A stretch of 64,000 nt of DNA from an uncultured Acidobacteriia bacterium (GTDB lineage: Bacteria; Acidobacteriota; Terriglobia; Bryobacterales; Bryobacteraceae), in the NCBI GenBank assembly GCA_903907865.1, contig CAIVPR010000126.1, positions 62,001-126,000 on the forward strand, given 5' to 3'. Shown in pieces: positions 9,102 through 18,079 of this stretch (position 1 is the first letter of the stretch; each line of letters starts with the position of its first letter). Position numbers and translations under genes: made by a program. The notes under the pieces are model-generated. The model had not been told where the DNA came from, did no database searches, and worked only from the letters and a program-made list of their open reading frames with translations.

Positions 9102-9290
9102 ATGGATAGGCGGGAAGTTGCCGTTCAATGGGTGTTGCTCGTGAGCATCCTTGTCGCCGTGTTTTTGCCGATAGTATTCAGCGCTTTTATTCTCTCGGGA
9201 AAGCAATGGAGATCAGCGCAGGAAAGGGCTCGCGCCCGCCGTCTCGCCGAGTGTCGGCTGAACGGGAGGCTCCTAAGACTTAACATTTGA
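9102..9290 (+). CDS. Small single-pass membrane protein
   Basis: 62 residues starting at ATG 9102, preceded by a good ribosome-binding site (GTAGGAGG, about 7 bp spacing); a start 27 bp upstream has no such site. One hydrophobic segment (VQWVLLVSILVAVFLPIVFSAF, about 8-29) is followed by an Arg-rich tail (ERARARRLAECR), predicting a short periplasmic or membrane N-terminus with the tail in the cytoplasm. No family recognised. It stands alone between the lyase hairpin and the Rpn-like gene. The ribosome-binding site and clean topology support a real gene, but its size keeps confidence moderate. Confidence 0.5.
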   Translation: MDRREVAVQWVLLVSILVAVFLPIVFSAFILSGKQWRSAQERARARRLAECRLNGRLLRLNI

Positions 9291-9368
9291 TGCGCGGCAT
9301 CCAACAATATTTGACCCATACGGTGAGAATTTTCCCGCCCGCGGGCACTATATCTGTGGCGGGAGTGG

Positions 9369-10199
9369 ATGCAGGATTACGACGTCACATTGAAGCATGG
9401 CCTGACACAGCCGGACAGCGCACTTCTGGCGGCACTGACCGGGACGACGATAACAGCGGAACCTGGAGTCCGATGGCTGAACGTTGAGTTGCCGAGGGTG
9501 AGCAATCCCCGGGTGGACCTTCTGGGTGCCCTTCCCGACGGCCGGCTGCTCCACTTTGAATTCCAGAGCCGAAACCAGAAGGATCTGGTGCGGAGGATGG
9601 GCGAGTATCTATTCGCCATCTGGCGCAAGTACGGGCGGATTCCGGCGCAGATCGTCCTCTACGTGGGCGAAGAGCGCCTGCGCATGGAGAAGGCTGTCCG
9701 GGCGGAGGGACTGGATTTCCGGTTCCACATGGTGGATGTCCGCGAACTGGATGGCGAGGCGTTGCTGGCCAGTCCAAACCTGAGCGACAATGTAGTTGCG
9801 GTGCTGACCGCGCTGGGCGACAAGCCCGGAACAGTGCGCCGGATCCTGGAACGGATTGTAGCGGCGCCGGTGGCGGAACGCAGCGGTGCTCTGATGGAAT
9901 TGTCGATTCTGGCGGGTTTGCGGAAGCTGACGGGTGAAGTGAAACAGGAGGCGATGAAGATGCCGGTAACGGAAAACATTTTAGACAACGAGATCTTTGG
10001 GGTGCCGTTCCGCCAAGGCCGCGCCGAGGGCCGGGTGGAGGGCCTATTGGAACTGCTGCTGGACCTGATCGAAAATCGATTCGGGACCCCGCCGCCAGGA
10101 TTCCGGGCACGTCTGGCCTCTCTGAATCCCGCTCAGTTGCGAGCCACCGGGCTTCGGCTGCTGAACGCGACGACCATAGAAGATCTCTTCGAAAGGTAG
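9369..10199 (+). CDS. Rpn/PD-(D/E)XK-type nuclease-fold protein
   Basis: 276 residues. The N-terminal region VDLLGALPDGRLLHFEFQSRNQ (about 49-70) has the D...E-x-Q arrangement of PD-(D/E)XK nuclease folds in Rpn (recombination-promoting nuclease) and transposase_31/DUF4351-like families. The following LVRRMGEYLFAIWRKYGRIPAQIVLYVG is typical of those proteins. The C-terminal part (FRQGRAEGRVEGLLELLLDLIENRFG...) is the helical G-R-x-E-G-xx-E tail seen in DUF4351-type members. Related proteins have been linked to DNA cleavage, phage interaction and mobile elements. No transposon ends or partner genes are visible, so it is a solitary gene of uncertain role. Confidence 0.75.
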   Translation: MQDYDVTLKHGLTQPDSALLAALTGTTITAEPGVRWLNVELPRVSNPRVDLLGALPDGRLLHFEFQSRNQKDLVRRMGEYLFAIWRKYGRIPAQIVLYVGEERLRMEKAVRAEGLDFRFHMVDVRELDGEALLASPNLSDNVVAVLTALGDKPGTVRRILERIVAAPVAERSGALMELSILAGLRKLTGEVKQEAMKMPVTENILDNEIFGVPFRQGRAEGRVEGLLELLLDLIENRFGTPPPGFRARLASLNPAQLRATGLRLLNATTIEDLFER

Positions 10200-10358
10200 T
10201 TATCTCGCGGAAGGCCTCGTTCCCACTTGGAAGCGTGGTTTCTTCACACCGTCATGGAGACGGCATAGGCGTGACACCACTTTTAGCCCGCCCCGACCGG
10301 ACAGTGGACCGTGACCGTCCACAAAGCCCGCGGCGTGTGGTCGCCTAAGCCGCGCGGC

Positions 10359-10763
10359 TTATTTACCCGGTCCGCCGTCGCCGGAAGTACCAGCAAACGC
10401 GCTGTGCCCGTCCGCAAACGTGACAGTGCCGGCCGAGGCAAGGTGTGAGCCGTCCTTGGCCTGGTAACCCACCACGTGAAGCTTGTCGCCCTCTTTGAGC
10501 GAATCCCGACGCACGCCACGGCGTGCCAGCGCATTCGGACTGCCGGTCTCGAAGTCCCACACCACGGTATTCCCCGAGGCATCCTTCACCGACATCGAGA
10601 AATGCGCGTGCGGGTTCTGCCATTCCACTTTCGTAACGATGCCGTCGAGCTCCACCTTCTTGTTCTGGTCGAACTCGGCGGCGAACGAATGGTGCGCGAG
10701 AGCCGGTACCGACAGGGTGATGGAGGCGGTCGTGACCGCGATCGCGAACTTGGAAACTCTCAT
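10359..10763 (-). CDS. DUF6152-type exported protein
   Basis: 134 residues with a signal peptide (RVSKFAIAVTTASITLSVPALAHHSFAAEFD; cleavage probably after ALA). The mature part starts HHSFAAEFDQNKKVELDGIVTKVEWQNPHA, a hallmark of the DUF6152 family common in Acidobacteriota and Proteobacteria, a small OB-like beta barrel of unknown function. VWDFETGSPNALARRG and GDKLHVVGYQAKDGS also match that family. It is transcribed after the two DUF6644-like membrane proteins, with only 38 bp between, and the three probably form one unit. Gly-rich C-terminus. Role unknown. Confidence 0.85.
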   Translation of the reverse strand: MRVSKFAIAVTTASITLSVPALAHHSFAAEFDQNKKVELDGIVTKVEWQNPHAHFSMSVKDASGNTVVWDFETGSPNALARRGVRRDSLKEGDKLHVVGYQAKDGSHLASAGTVTFADGHSAFAGTSGDGGPGK

Positions 10764-10801
10764 ATACCTCTATCTTCCACCTTAGCCCACTCAGGCCGGA
10801 A

Positions 10802-11275
10802 TCAATAAAATCCGATCGCGCGACCGGCCATCCCGACGCCGAACCACAGTCCCAGCGAAACCACCGCAGTGGCCGTCGCGGCCAACCGTCCCGGCTCCCT
10901 GTCGGTCCGCACAACCAGCGGAAAGACCAAGTACTGGAACAGGATGGCCGTGAAGAGCAGCTTCATCTTGATCCAGAAGGGTGGGTTCTCGTAGCATTTT
11001 ACGGCCTCCGACGCGAACAGTACAAAGCCTGTGGTCAAAATCACTGCCAAACTCGCGTTGCGCAACCCCGCAAGGGTCTTCGAAAGCTCCCCGACGGGCA
11101 TCGTCTTGAGCCCGATTCCCAGCAGACGCAGGCTCACCACGACCACGGAACCAACCAGCACCGTCAACGCCAAAATATGGATGCTCTCCACAATGGGGAA
11201 AATGAAACGGGAGTCCCGGACCGAATTGGCGAGGGCGGTCTGATCGCACCACTTGAAAAAGGGTAGAAGATCCAT
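10802..11275 (-). CDS. DUF6644-like integral membrane protein (b)
   Basis: 157 residues with four predicted membrane helices (FPIVESIHILALTVLVGSVVVV, LAVILTTGFVLFASEA, MKLLFTAILFQYLVFPLVV, and the C-terminal segment VVSLGLWFGVGMAGRA). His32 in the first helix (VESIHIL) and the W-x-K-M-K element are shared with its upstream neighbour at 11288-11779, so the two are tandem paralogues. The family is annotated in genomes as DUF6644; a helix-embedded His suggests possible haem or metal binding, but this is inference. It lies 12 bp after the neighbour's stop codon. Confidence 0.8.
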   Translation of the reverse strand: MDLLPFFKWCDQTALANSVRDSRFIFPIVESIHILALTVLVGSVVVVSLRLLGIGLKTMPVGELSKTLAGLRNASLAVILTTGFVLFASEAVKCYENPPFWIKMKLLFTAILFQYLVFPLVVRTDREPGRLAATATAVVSLGLWFGVGMAGRAIGFY

Positions 11276-11287
11276 GGGTGGCGGGTC

Positions 11288-11779
11288 CTAGAAGTTGTAA
11301 GCCATCGTACGTCCGGCGGCAATCACCCCGGCCCAAAGAATCATGCCGGAGATCCCCGCCAGTCGGGCGCGGAACGGGGGTACGGGATCGGCATCCCACG
11401 AATGAATCGTGCGCCGCATCGTCAATTCGAATACCAGGGCGTTGATTCCCGCGAGCAGCAGGAAAAACAGTTTCAGCTTGAAATAGATGCTGCCATAGGC
11501 TTTCACGGCCTGGGACAGGAACAGGAACACTCCCGTGATGAACATCACAGTGAACCCGAAGAGGCTGATCGGCATCACGGCCTTGGTCACTTCCGACACT
11601 TTCTGGCGCTTGAAAAGCAGGCCCGCAAGGCGCAGGTCCATGGTCAAGAGCGTGCCCACGGAAATCGCGATCATCAACAGGTGGGTGCCTTCGAGAATCG
11701 GGAAAGTCCATACCGACTCTCGGATTTGGGTGCCGATGGAGGTGTCCTGCAACCACTGGCACATCTCAAGAATTGTCAT
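11288..11779 (-). CDS. DUF6644-like integral membrane protein (a)
   Basis: 163 residues with four membrane segments (FPILEGTHLLMIAISVGTLL, SLFGFTVMFITGVFLFLSQ, KLFFLLLAGINALVFEL, ARLAGISGMILWAGVIAAGR). The His in LEGTHLL and the YFKLKLFF element align with the paralogue downstream. It is the first gene of the three-gene membrane/DUF6152 unit. Its start at 11779 is about 130 bp from the divergent Gfo/Idh/MocA gene, leaving room for back-to-back promoters. Function unknown; electron transfer or copper handling has been suggested by context elsewhere, and nothing here proves it. Confidence 0.8.
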   Translation of the reverse strand: MTILEMCQWLQDTSIGTQIRESVWTFPILEGTHLLMIAISVGTLLTMDLRLAGLLFKRQKVSEVTKAVMPISLFGFTVMFITGVFLFLSQAVKAYGSIYFKLKLFFLLLAGINALVFELTMRRTIHSWDADPVPPFRARLAGISGMILWAGVIAAGRTMAYNF

Positions 11780-11907
11780 AGTCTATGGTTTTGATCGAAT
11801 ATCCGCCCCGTCCCACCACTTGACGCATCATAACACCGCATCCGCCACTCCCCGCGCGAACAGGAAATTCGATACAATCGTCCACAGCAACGCGAAAGGA
11901 TTCACGC

Positions 11908-13254
11908 ATGCAACCCACTGACCGCCGCAACTTCCTGAAATCCGCCACCGGCACCGCCGCCGCGCTCGGCACCGTCTCCAGTCTCGCCCAAACAGCCTTC
12001 GCGGCACCGCGCCCCGCGCCCGGCCGCGTCATCGGGGCCAACGACCGCATCAATATAGGTGTCATCGGCTGCGGTGGACGCGGCACCGGCGTCGCCCGCC
12101 AGTTTGCCGAAGCAGGCAAGACCGAAAACTGCCGCATCGCCATGGTGTGCGACGTCTACCAGAAGCGCGTCAACGCCAATGCCGAGCACCACAAGGTTAA
12201 GGGCACCCTCGACTACCGCGAAGTCCTCGACAACCCCGAAATCGACGCCGTCTACATCGCCACCCCCGACCACTGGCACGCCCCCATCGCCATCGCCGCC
12301 ATGGACAAGGGCAAGGACGTCTACCTCGAAAAACCGATGGTCCACACCATCGCCGAGGCCCGCCAACTGGTCAGCACCGTGAAGGAGACCAAGCGCGTCC
12401 TCCAGGTCGGCTCCCAGACAACCTCGGGCGACCAGTGGGCCAAGGCCAAGAAGGCCATCGCCGACGGCATGATCGGCGACATGATCATGTCCCAGGGCTC
12501 CTACCACCGCAATTCGCTGGACGGCGAGTGGAACTACCCCATCGACAACGCCGCTGGCCCCACCGGCAAGGGCGAGGACTACCTGGACTGGAAGATGTGG
12601 CTCGGCAACGCCACCCCGCGCCAGTTCACCCCCGACCGCTTCTTCCGTTTCCGCAAGTATTGGGACTACTCCGGCGGCATCGCGACCGACCTCTTCTACC
12701 ACGTGGTCGCCCCGATGAACATCTGCTGGGGCGAGCCGCAGTTCCCGGCCAAAGTCATGGCGGGGGGCGGCATCTACGAATTCCACGACGAGCGCGAGGT
12801 GCCCGACACTTTCCACCTCATCGGGGACTATCCCAAGGGCCACTCGCTGGTATTGAGCGCGTCACTGGCCAACTCGCAGCACATCCCGGGCCTGATCCGC
12901 GGCCATGCCGGCTCGCTGACCATGGTGGAACACGGCAAGTTCGAGAGCTACAGCCCGTACATCTCGGTCCGTCCGGAGAAGCGTGGCAAGCAGTACGTGG
13001 ACCCGACTTGGGCCAGCCGCTTCGGGACGGAGGACGAGGTCCGCATCAACGTGCCCCAAGAGGACATCATGCAAAAGCACATCGCGAACTTCCTCAGCTG
13101 CATGCGGACCCGCCAGAAGCCGACCCTCGACGTCGAGACCGGTGCCCGCGCCCAAGTCCTGATCACGATGGCCGTGATGTCGTACCGCCAGGGCAAGGTC
13201 CTCTACTTCAACGAGAAGACTTGGCAGGTTACCGACCATCCGCCGGTAGCGTAG
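11908..13254 (+). CDS. Tat-exported Gfo/Idh/MocA-family oxidoreductase 1
   Basis: 448 residues. Tat signal with a twin-arginine motif ([15 protein letters not shown], ending AQTAFA). Rossmann nucleotide site [14 protein letters not shown] at about 48-61, then [17 protein letters not shown] and the family signature EKPMVH (Lys about residue 141), followed by the alpha/beta C-terminal domain with [12 protein letters not shown]. Members oxidise or reduce sugars, inositols and glycosides with NAD(P); exported versions are numerous in Planctomycetota and Acidobacteriota and are thought to carry tightly bound cofactor. A strong terminator follows at 13275-13309. It is apparently monocistronic. Confidence 0.9.
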   Translation: MQPTDRRNFLKSATGTAAALGTVSSLAQTAFAAPRPAPGRVIGANDRINIGVIGCGGRGTGVARQFAEAGKTENCRIAMVCDVYQKRVNANAEHHKVKGTLDYREVLDNPEIDAVYIATPDHWHAPIAIAAMDKGKDVYLEKPMVHTIAEARQLVSTVKETKRVLQVGSQTTSGDQWAKAKKAIADGMIGDMIMSQGSYHRNSLDGEWNYPIDNAAGPTGKGEDYLDWKMWLGNATPRQFTPDRFFRFRKYWDYSGGIATDLFYHVVAPMNICWGEPQFPAKVMAGGGIYEFHDEREVPDTFHLIGDYPKGHSLVLSASLANSQHIPGLIRGHAGSLTMVEHGKFESYSPYISVRPEKRGKQYVDPTWASRFGTEDEVRINVPQEDIMQKHIANFLSCMRTRQKPTLDVETGARAQVLITMAVMSYRQGKVLYFNEKTWQVTDHPPVA

Positions 13255-13274
13255 TTTCAGCCAGAATCGCCCCC

Positions 13275-13309
13275 AAAAAGGCCGCCGGGACCACTCGGGC
13301 GGCCTTTTT
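13275..13309. terminator. Rho-independent terminator after oxidoreductase 1
   Basis: Perfect 12-bp inverted repeat AAAAAGGCCGCC (13275-13286) and GGCGGCCTTTTT (13298-13309) with an 11-base loop. The GC-rich core is flanked by A and T runs, so it can work in both directions. It starts 21 bp after the stop codon of the oxidoreductase. Confidence 0.9.
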
Positions 13310-13386
13310 CTTGCTCCAAAGCATCGATTTCACCCCCACAATGGCCGGGCAGTACTATTCCACCCGCCCGATTGACCCCATAGTCC

Positions 13387-13415
13387 TTGACACTGGCGTT
13401 CGAGGGCGCTACCAT
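13387..13415 (+). promoter_or_regulatory. Sigma70 promoter of TonB receptor gene 2
   Basis: Minus-35 TTGACA (13387-13392, perfect consensus), spacer of exactly 17 bp, minus-10 TACCAT (13410-13415), about 100 bp upstream of the ATG. The stretch from the minus-35 into the spacer (GACACTGGCG...CGAGGGCG) repeats that in front of receptor gene 1 at 2707-2735, implying a common origin or a common regulator. The roughly 100-bp leader holds no feature I recognise. Confidence 0.65.
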
Positions 13416-13514
13416 TCTGTAATCATATTTTCCGCCGAATGAATTGGGACCGAGGGAGTCCCAAGTCGCCTCTGTCGCCGCTCGGTGGGTGAAATCCAAC
13501 TAAGGGAGTAGTCG

Positions 13515-16500
13515 ATGAGACTTCAGAAGAGGTTAGGCAGTACCCTTTCCGTAGCCGCCTTGTTCTTGGCAACTACGATTTCAGCCTGGGCGCAGGCAAC
13601 ATCCTCAGCCAGCATCTCCGGCCTCGTGACAGACCAACAGGCGGCCGCAATTCCGGGCGCCGAAGTTCGCCTGCTCGATCCGAGCACCAACCAGACCCAA
13701 AGCGGGAAGACAAACGGCGCGGGCCGCTACATCTTCGTCGGCGTCAAGTCCGGCACCTACACCCTGTCCGTCACCAAGGACGGCTTTTCCAAGTTCCAAG
13801 TTGCGGCCGTGCCGGTAGAAATCGGCAGTTCGGTGACCGTCAACGCAATCCTCCAAGTTGGTTCCACTTCGACGACTATTGAAGTCACGGCCTCGGCTGG
13901 CGTCGAACTGGTGACCACCAACGCGGCGGTCGGCACAACACTGAGCGGCACCACCCTGCAGGATCTGCCGAACATGGGGCGCGACGTTTCCACGCTCGCC
14001 GTCCTGCAGCCGGGCACCACACTGGGTGGTTTCACCGGTGGTGCCTACAATGACCAGAACACGTACCAGATCGACGGCGGCAACGCGACCGACGACATGT
14101 CGGGCAACGTGACCGCCTACCAGACGAACTTCACCGGTCTGGGCGGCACGCAGACTGGCGGCACCCCGTCGGCCAACATCCCGACCCCGCTTGAGAGCGT
14201 CGAGGAGTTCAAGGTCAACACCTTCAACCAGACGGCCGACTTCAACAACTCCATCGGCGGCCAGATACAGATCGCCACCAAGCGCGGCACGAGCCAGTTC
14301 CACGGCTCCGGGTACGGCTACTACTACGCGACGGACTTGGGCGCGGCCAACAGCTGGGCCAACAACCACACCCCGAGCGCGCTGTTCGGCACGCCCTACA
14401 CGCCGATCGTCAAGAACCACCGGTCCCGATACGGGTTCTCACTCGGCGGTCCCCTGACTCCGAAGATTCTGGGCGGAAAAACATTCTTCTTCTTCAACTA
14501 CGAGGGGTTCCTGTTCCCGAATGGCAACAGCTATGAACGTTTGGTCCCAACGCCGCTGATGAAGCTGGGCGTTATCCAAGTGCCCGACGCCAGCGGCAAG
14601 TACATCGCCTACAACCTGAACCCCGGTGCCGTGACGTACAACGGCGTCACCTATCAACCCGCCACTTGCCCGGCCGGCTCATGCGATCCCCGCGGCATCG
14701 GCATCAACCCGATTGTCTCCACGCTGTGGAACAAGTACATGCCGACCGCCAACGACTACGCGGGGTCCAATCCCGGCGACGGCATCAACACCGCGGGCTA
14801 CCTTTCCAGCGTCCGCGCCCCGCTGACATCCAAGTCCTACATTGGCCGCATCGACCACGACTTCGGCGACAACTGGAAGCTGATGTCCAGCTACCGTTAC
14901 TCGAAGGTAATCAACCTGACGACCAACCAAGTCGACATCGGAGGCGCCTTCTCCGGCAACACCCTCGGCGTTCCCGTCGCCACCGCGCCGCGGCCCCAGC
15001 TGCCGTCCTTTTATGTTGTCGGTCTGACCGGCAACGTCCGGCCCAACCTGATCAACGACTTCCGGTTGAGCTACCAGCGCGAATTCTGGCAGTGGGGCAA
15101 CCTGAACGCTCCGCCCCAGTTGCCCGGCCTCGGTGGCGCGCTGGAAATCGCGCCCGGCAACTCCACGGCACCCGAAAGCACCAACGCCCTGATCCCCTAC
15201 AACGTGAACACGCAGAGCATCCGCCAGCGGTTCTGGGACGCGCACGACCTCTACATGCGCGACGACATGACGTGGATAAAGGGACAGCACCTGGTCCAAT
15301 ACGGGTTCGCCTACCAGCGCAACTTCGACTATCACACCCGCACCGACAATGGTGTCGGAACCAACAACCAGCTCGTTTACTGGATCGGTAGCACCTACGT
15401 CAACTTCGCCAATTCGCAGTACATCCCGGCGACGGTCCCGGCCAGCCAGCAGTCGCTGTACCAGAACCTCTACTCCGAAGTTCTCGGTCTGGTGACGCAG
15501 ACCCAGTTGGCCTATACGAGGTCGGGCTCGAACCTGCAGCTCAATCCCGCTGGTTCGTCGGCCTACGACAAGAGCACCATCCCGTACTACAGCGGCTACT
15601 ACAGCGACACTTGGAAGGCCAAGCCGAATCTAACAGTGACCTACAGCATCGGCTACGCGCTCGAAATGCCGCCCAGCGAACAGAACGGTAAGCAGGTGAT
15701 GCTGGTGGACACCGCTGGCAACCCGATTGATGTCGCCGGCTACCTGAACCAGAAGAAGGCCGCCGCCCTCCTGGGCCAGGTCTACAACCCGACGGTGGGC
15801 TTCGCCACTGTCGCCAACGTTGGCTCCGGGCGGAAGTACCCCTACAACCCGTTCTACGGGGAGTTCAGTCCTCGCGTCTCGGCGGCGTGGAACCCGAGCT
15901 TCAATAGCGGGATCCTCGGCAAGCTGCTCGGCAAGAACCAGACGGTCATCCGCGGCGGCTACAGCCGCATTTGGGGCCGCACCAACGGCGTAACCCAAGT
16001 GCTGACCCCGCTGCTCGGTGTCGGCCTCATCCAAGCGGTTGTTTGCCAGAATCCAACCAAGAGCAACACCTGCGCCGGAGCCAACGGCGTCGACCCGACC
16101 AATGCCTACCGGATTGGCGTAGACGGCGGCAGCCCATACCTGCCCGCCGCTTCTGCCACGCTGGCGCAACCCTTCTTCCCCGGCGTGAACGGCAATGCGA
16201 CCGCGAGCGACACCTCCGGCCTCGACCCGAACTACAAGCCGCACCGCACCGACAACATCACGCTGAGCATCCAGCGCCAGGTGACCAGCAAGTCGATCGT
16301 CGAAATCGGCTACATCGGCCGCACCATCAAGAACGAGACCCTGCAGACGAACTTGGACGCAGTGCCTTACATGACCACGCTTGGTGGACAGGCCTTCTCG
16401 GCCGCCTACGCCTCCACCTACTTCGCCCTCCAGTCCGGCACGGCGCCTGCCGCGATTCCAGCCCAGCCGTTCTTCGAGAACGCGCTTGGCGGTGCCAGTT

Positions 16501-17531
16501 CCGCGAGCTGCAAGGCATACGCGAGCTGCACGGCGTATGTGGCCACCACTCAGACCTCGTTGATCAAGAACGCCCAGGTTTCCGACCTGTGGCGCGCCAT
16601 GAGCAATGCGGCCAGTTGGACCCTTGGACGGACGCAGATTTCGAGCCCGGCCCTCGGCACGTCGGTCGCCGCGCAGGCTGCGTCGGTTGACCTGCAGAGT
16701 TCGCTCGGCTACGGCAACTACAACGCGATGTATGTGACTTGGAGGGCGCGCGAGTTCCACCATATGACGATCCTCTCGAACTTCACGTGGAGCAAAGCGC
16801 TCGGCACGTCGGCGTTGGCGCAGTACAACAGCTCGTACACCCAGTACGACGCGTTCAACCTGCACTCCAACTACGGCGTGGCGAACTTCGACTACAAGTT
16901 CCTCTACAACATCGCGGGTTCCTACAAGACCCCGTGGTTCGCCAGCCAGAAGGGCTTGGTCGGCAAGGTTCTTGGAGGCTATACGGTGGCGCCTCTATTC
17001 TTCGCCACCAGCGGCCCGCCGGTCTGCGTCGGCTATGCCGCTGGCTCGGTCCAGCAGTCGTTCGGCCAGTCGTCGTCTTCCAGCATCACGGGCCCCAACT
17101 ACAGTTCCGGTGACTGCGCGGTGCCGATCAACCCCGGCCAGAAGGTTCAGTTCAAGACCAACGGGACATTCGGTTCAAACGGTGTGGGCACCAACAACAC
17201 GAGCGGCCTGAACGTGTTTGCCGATCCGGCCGCGGTTGCTGGAAACCTCCGGCGCTGCGTCCTCGGCTACGATACCTCCTGCTCCGGCGGCTACGGCAAT
17301 ATGCGCGGCCTGCCGAACTGGAACTTGGACTTGTCGATTTCGAAGGAAGTTGCGGCATGGAAGGATGGACGCGTCGGCGCAAGCTTCAGCTTCCAGTTCA
17401 CCAACGTGCTCAACCACTTCCAGCCTTCCAACCCGGGTCCGGCCTTGACAAGTCTGACGACATTCGGGCGCATCACCGGCCAGGCCAATACTCCGCGCAA
17501 CTTGGAAATGGGTTTACGGATCCACTTCTAG
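13515..17531 (+). CDS. Oar-type TonB-dependent receptor 2
   Basis: 1338 residues, the largest of the three receptors. Signal peptide ending ISAWAQA, CarboxypepD_reg-like domain at about 33-115 (ASISGLVTDQQAAAIPG ... SGTYTLSVTKDGF), plug with LQDLPNMGRDVSTLAVLQPG and the N-T-Y-Q-I-D-G-G motif near 180-190, then a long Asn/Tyr-rich barrel ending NLEMGLRIHF with a terminal Phe. GGGAG lies 6-7 bp before the ATG. Its internal Cys-rich loop (CPAGSCDP, CKAYASCTAY, CVLGYDTSCSGG) is absent from the other two and may be extracellular, disulfide-bonded. It is a single-gene transcript between its own promoter and the terminator at 17549. Confidence 0.9.
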   Translation: MRLQKRLGSTLSVAALFLATTISAWAQATSSASISGLVTDQQAAAIPGAEVRLLDPSTNQTQSGKTNGAGRYIFVGVKSGTYTLSVTKDGFSKFQVAAVPVEIGSSVTVNAILQVGSTSTTIEVTASAGVELVTTNAAVGTTLSGTTLQDLPNMGRDVSTLAVLQPGTTLGGFTGGAYNDQNTYQIDGGNATDDMSGNVTAYQTNFTGLGGTQTGGTPSANIPTPLESVEEFKVNTFNQTADFNNSIGGQIQIATKRGTSQFHGSGYGYYYATDLGAANSWANNHTPSALFGTPYTPIVKNHRSRYGFSLGGPLTPKILGGKTFFFFNYEGFLFPNGNSYERLVPTPLMKLGVIQVPDASGKYIAYNLNPGAVTYNGVTYQPATCPAGSCDPRGIGINPIVSTLWNKYMPTANDYAGSNPGDGINTAGYLSSVRAPLTSKSYIGRIDHDFGDNWKLMSSYRYSKVINLTTNQVDIGGAFSGNTLGVPVATAPRPQLPSFYVVGLTGNVRPNLINDFRLSYQREFWQWGNLNAPPQLPGLGGALEIAPGNSTAPESTNALIPYNVNTQSIRQRFWDAHDLYMRDDMTWIKGQHLVQYGFAYQRNFDYHTRTDNGVGTNNQLVYWIGSTYVNFANSQYIPATVPASQQSLYQNLYSEVLGLVTQTQLAYTRSGSNLQLNPAGSSAYDKSTIPYYSGYYSDTWKAKPNLTVTYSIGYALEMPPSEQNGKQVMLVDTAGNPIDVAGYLNQKKAAALLGQVYNPTVGFATVANVGSGRKYPYNPFYGEFSPRVSAAWNPSFNSGILGKLLGKNQTVIRGGYSRIWGRTNGVTQVLTPLLGVGLIQAVVCQNPTKSNTCAGANGVDPTNAYRIGVDGGSPYLPAASATLAQPFFPGVNGNATASDTSGLDPNYKPHRTDNITLSIQRQVTSKSIVEIGYIGRTIKNETLQTNLDAVPYMTTLGGQAFSAAYASTYFALQSGTAPAAIPAQPFFENALGGASSASCKAYASCTAYVATTQTSLIKNAQVSDLWRAMSNAASWTLGRTQISSPALGTSVAAQAASVDLQSSLGYGNYNAMYVTWRAREFHHMTILSNFTWSKALGTSALAQYNSSYTQYDAFNLHSNYGVANFDYKFLYNIAGSYKTPWFASQKGLVGKVLGGYTVAPLFFATSGPPVCVGYAAGSVQQSFGQSSSSSITGPNYSSGDCAVPINPGQKVQFKTNGTFGSNGVGTNNTSGLNVFADPAAVAGNLRRCVLGYDTSCSGGYGNMRGLPNWNLDLSISKEVAAWKDGRVGASFSFQFTNVLNHFQPSNPGPALTSLTTFGRITGQANTPRNLEMGLRIHF

Positions 17532-17548
17532 TTGCAACTACAAAGCTG

Positions 17549-17586
17549 AAAAGGCCCGATCCGGAAACGGATCGGGCCTTTTCTTT
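17549..17586 (+). terminator. Rho-independent terminator after TonB receptor 2
   Basis: Fifteen-base arms (AAAAGGCCCGATCCG at 17549-17563 and its complement at 17568-17582) closed by a GAAA tetraloop and followed by a T-rich tail (TTCTTTT). It begins 17 bp after the stop codon. One of the strongest intrinsic terminators in the window. Confidence 0.93.
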
Positions 17587-17617
17587 TGTGCCGCGAATGA
17601 ATGGAATTTAGGAAGGC

Positions 17618-17710
<93 letters not shown>

Positions 17711-17767
17711 GCGAGATGTACAGGCCGTCTACTTCTAGAAGTCTAGCACGACGACCCATTCATGCGC

Positions 17768-17773
17768 TACAAT
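17768..17773 (+). promoter_or_regulatory. Minus-10 element of tRNA-Arg
   Basis: TACAAT, one mismatch to the TATAAT consensus, ends 10 bp before the first tRNA-Arg base. A weak minus-35 (TAGCAC) lies 18 bp upstream. The close spacing to the mature 5-prime end is normal for tRNA genes. Confidence 0.5.
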
Positions 17774-17783
17774 GGGTTCACGT

Positions 17784-17860
17784 GCACCCGTAGCTCAGCT
17801 GGATAGAGCGTTTGCCTCCGGAGCAAAAGGCCAGTGGTTCGAATCCACTCGGGTGCACCA
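17784..17860 (+). tRNA. tRNA-Arg(CCG)
   Basis: 77 nt. Acceptor stem GCACCCG/CGGGTGC, discriminator A and encoded CCA (17858-17860). The anticodon loop CTCCGGA, flanked by TTTGC/GCAAA, gives anticodon CCG (reads CGG), and the T-arm is AGTGGTTCGAATCCACT. D-arm AGCTCAGCTGGATAGAGC is standard. tRNA-Arg genes are frequent integration sites, and an integrase C-terminal remnant lies 62 bp downstream. Confidence 0.97.
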
Positions 17861-17922
17861 AATCCTTCTAATTCCCCTCAATCCCTTCAAGCAGTTACGC
17901 AGGTCACCGGGTCTGGCCTGTT

Positions 17923-18078
17923 CTAGTCACTGCGCCCGAAATTGTGCCCACCCTGAGCTTGGAGTCCCCTTTCGAGCGCTTTACGTGCCGTGTTGAGATT
18001 CGGATGGACGTACCGCCGGGTGGCGCTAAGATCATTGTGTCCGGCCAAATAGGCCAAAGTGTAGGGTCTCGTGGACGC
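17923..18078 (-). pseudogene. C-terminal remnant of a tyrosine recombinase/integrase
   Basis: On the minus strand this stretch reads in one frame RPYTLAYLAGHNDLSATR then RYVHPNLNTARKALERG, ending with TAG at 17923-17925. That is the end of a phage-type tyrosine recombinase: LAGH with the conserved His, then R-Y-V-H-P, whose Tyr is the catalytic nucleophile. The N-terminal roughly 300 residues (SAM-like and the R...K...HxxR part) are missing; the upstream neighbour, 1 bp away, is the stop codon of an intact sulfatase. It sits next to tRNA-Arg and points towards its 3-prime end, the usual geometry of an integrated element. It appears to be the scar of a lost island or prophage. Confidence 0.75.
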
Positions 18079-18079
18079 C

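Noticed and set aside
10340-10370. Palindrome AAGCCGCGCGGCTT near the DUF6152 stop as a terminator
   Set aside because: No T-run on the relevant strand and a very short loop; too weak to call.
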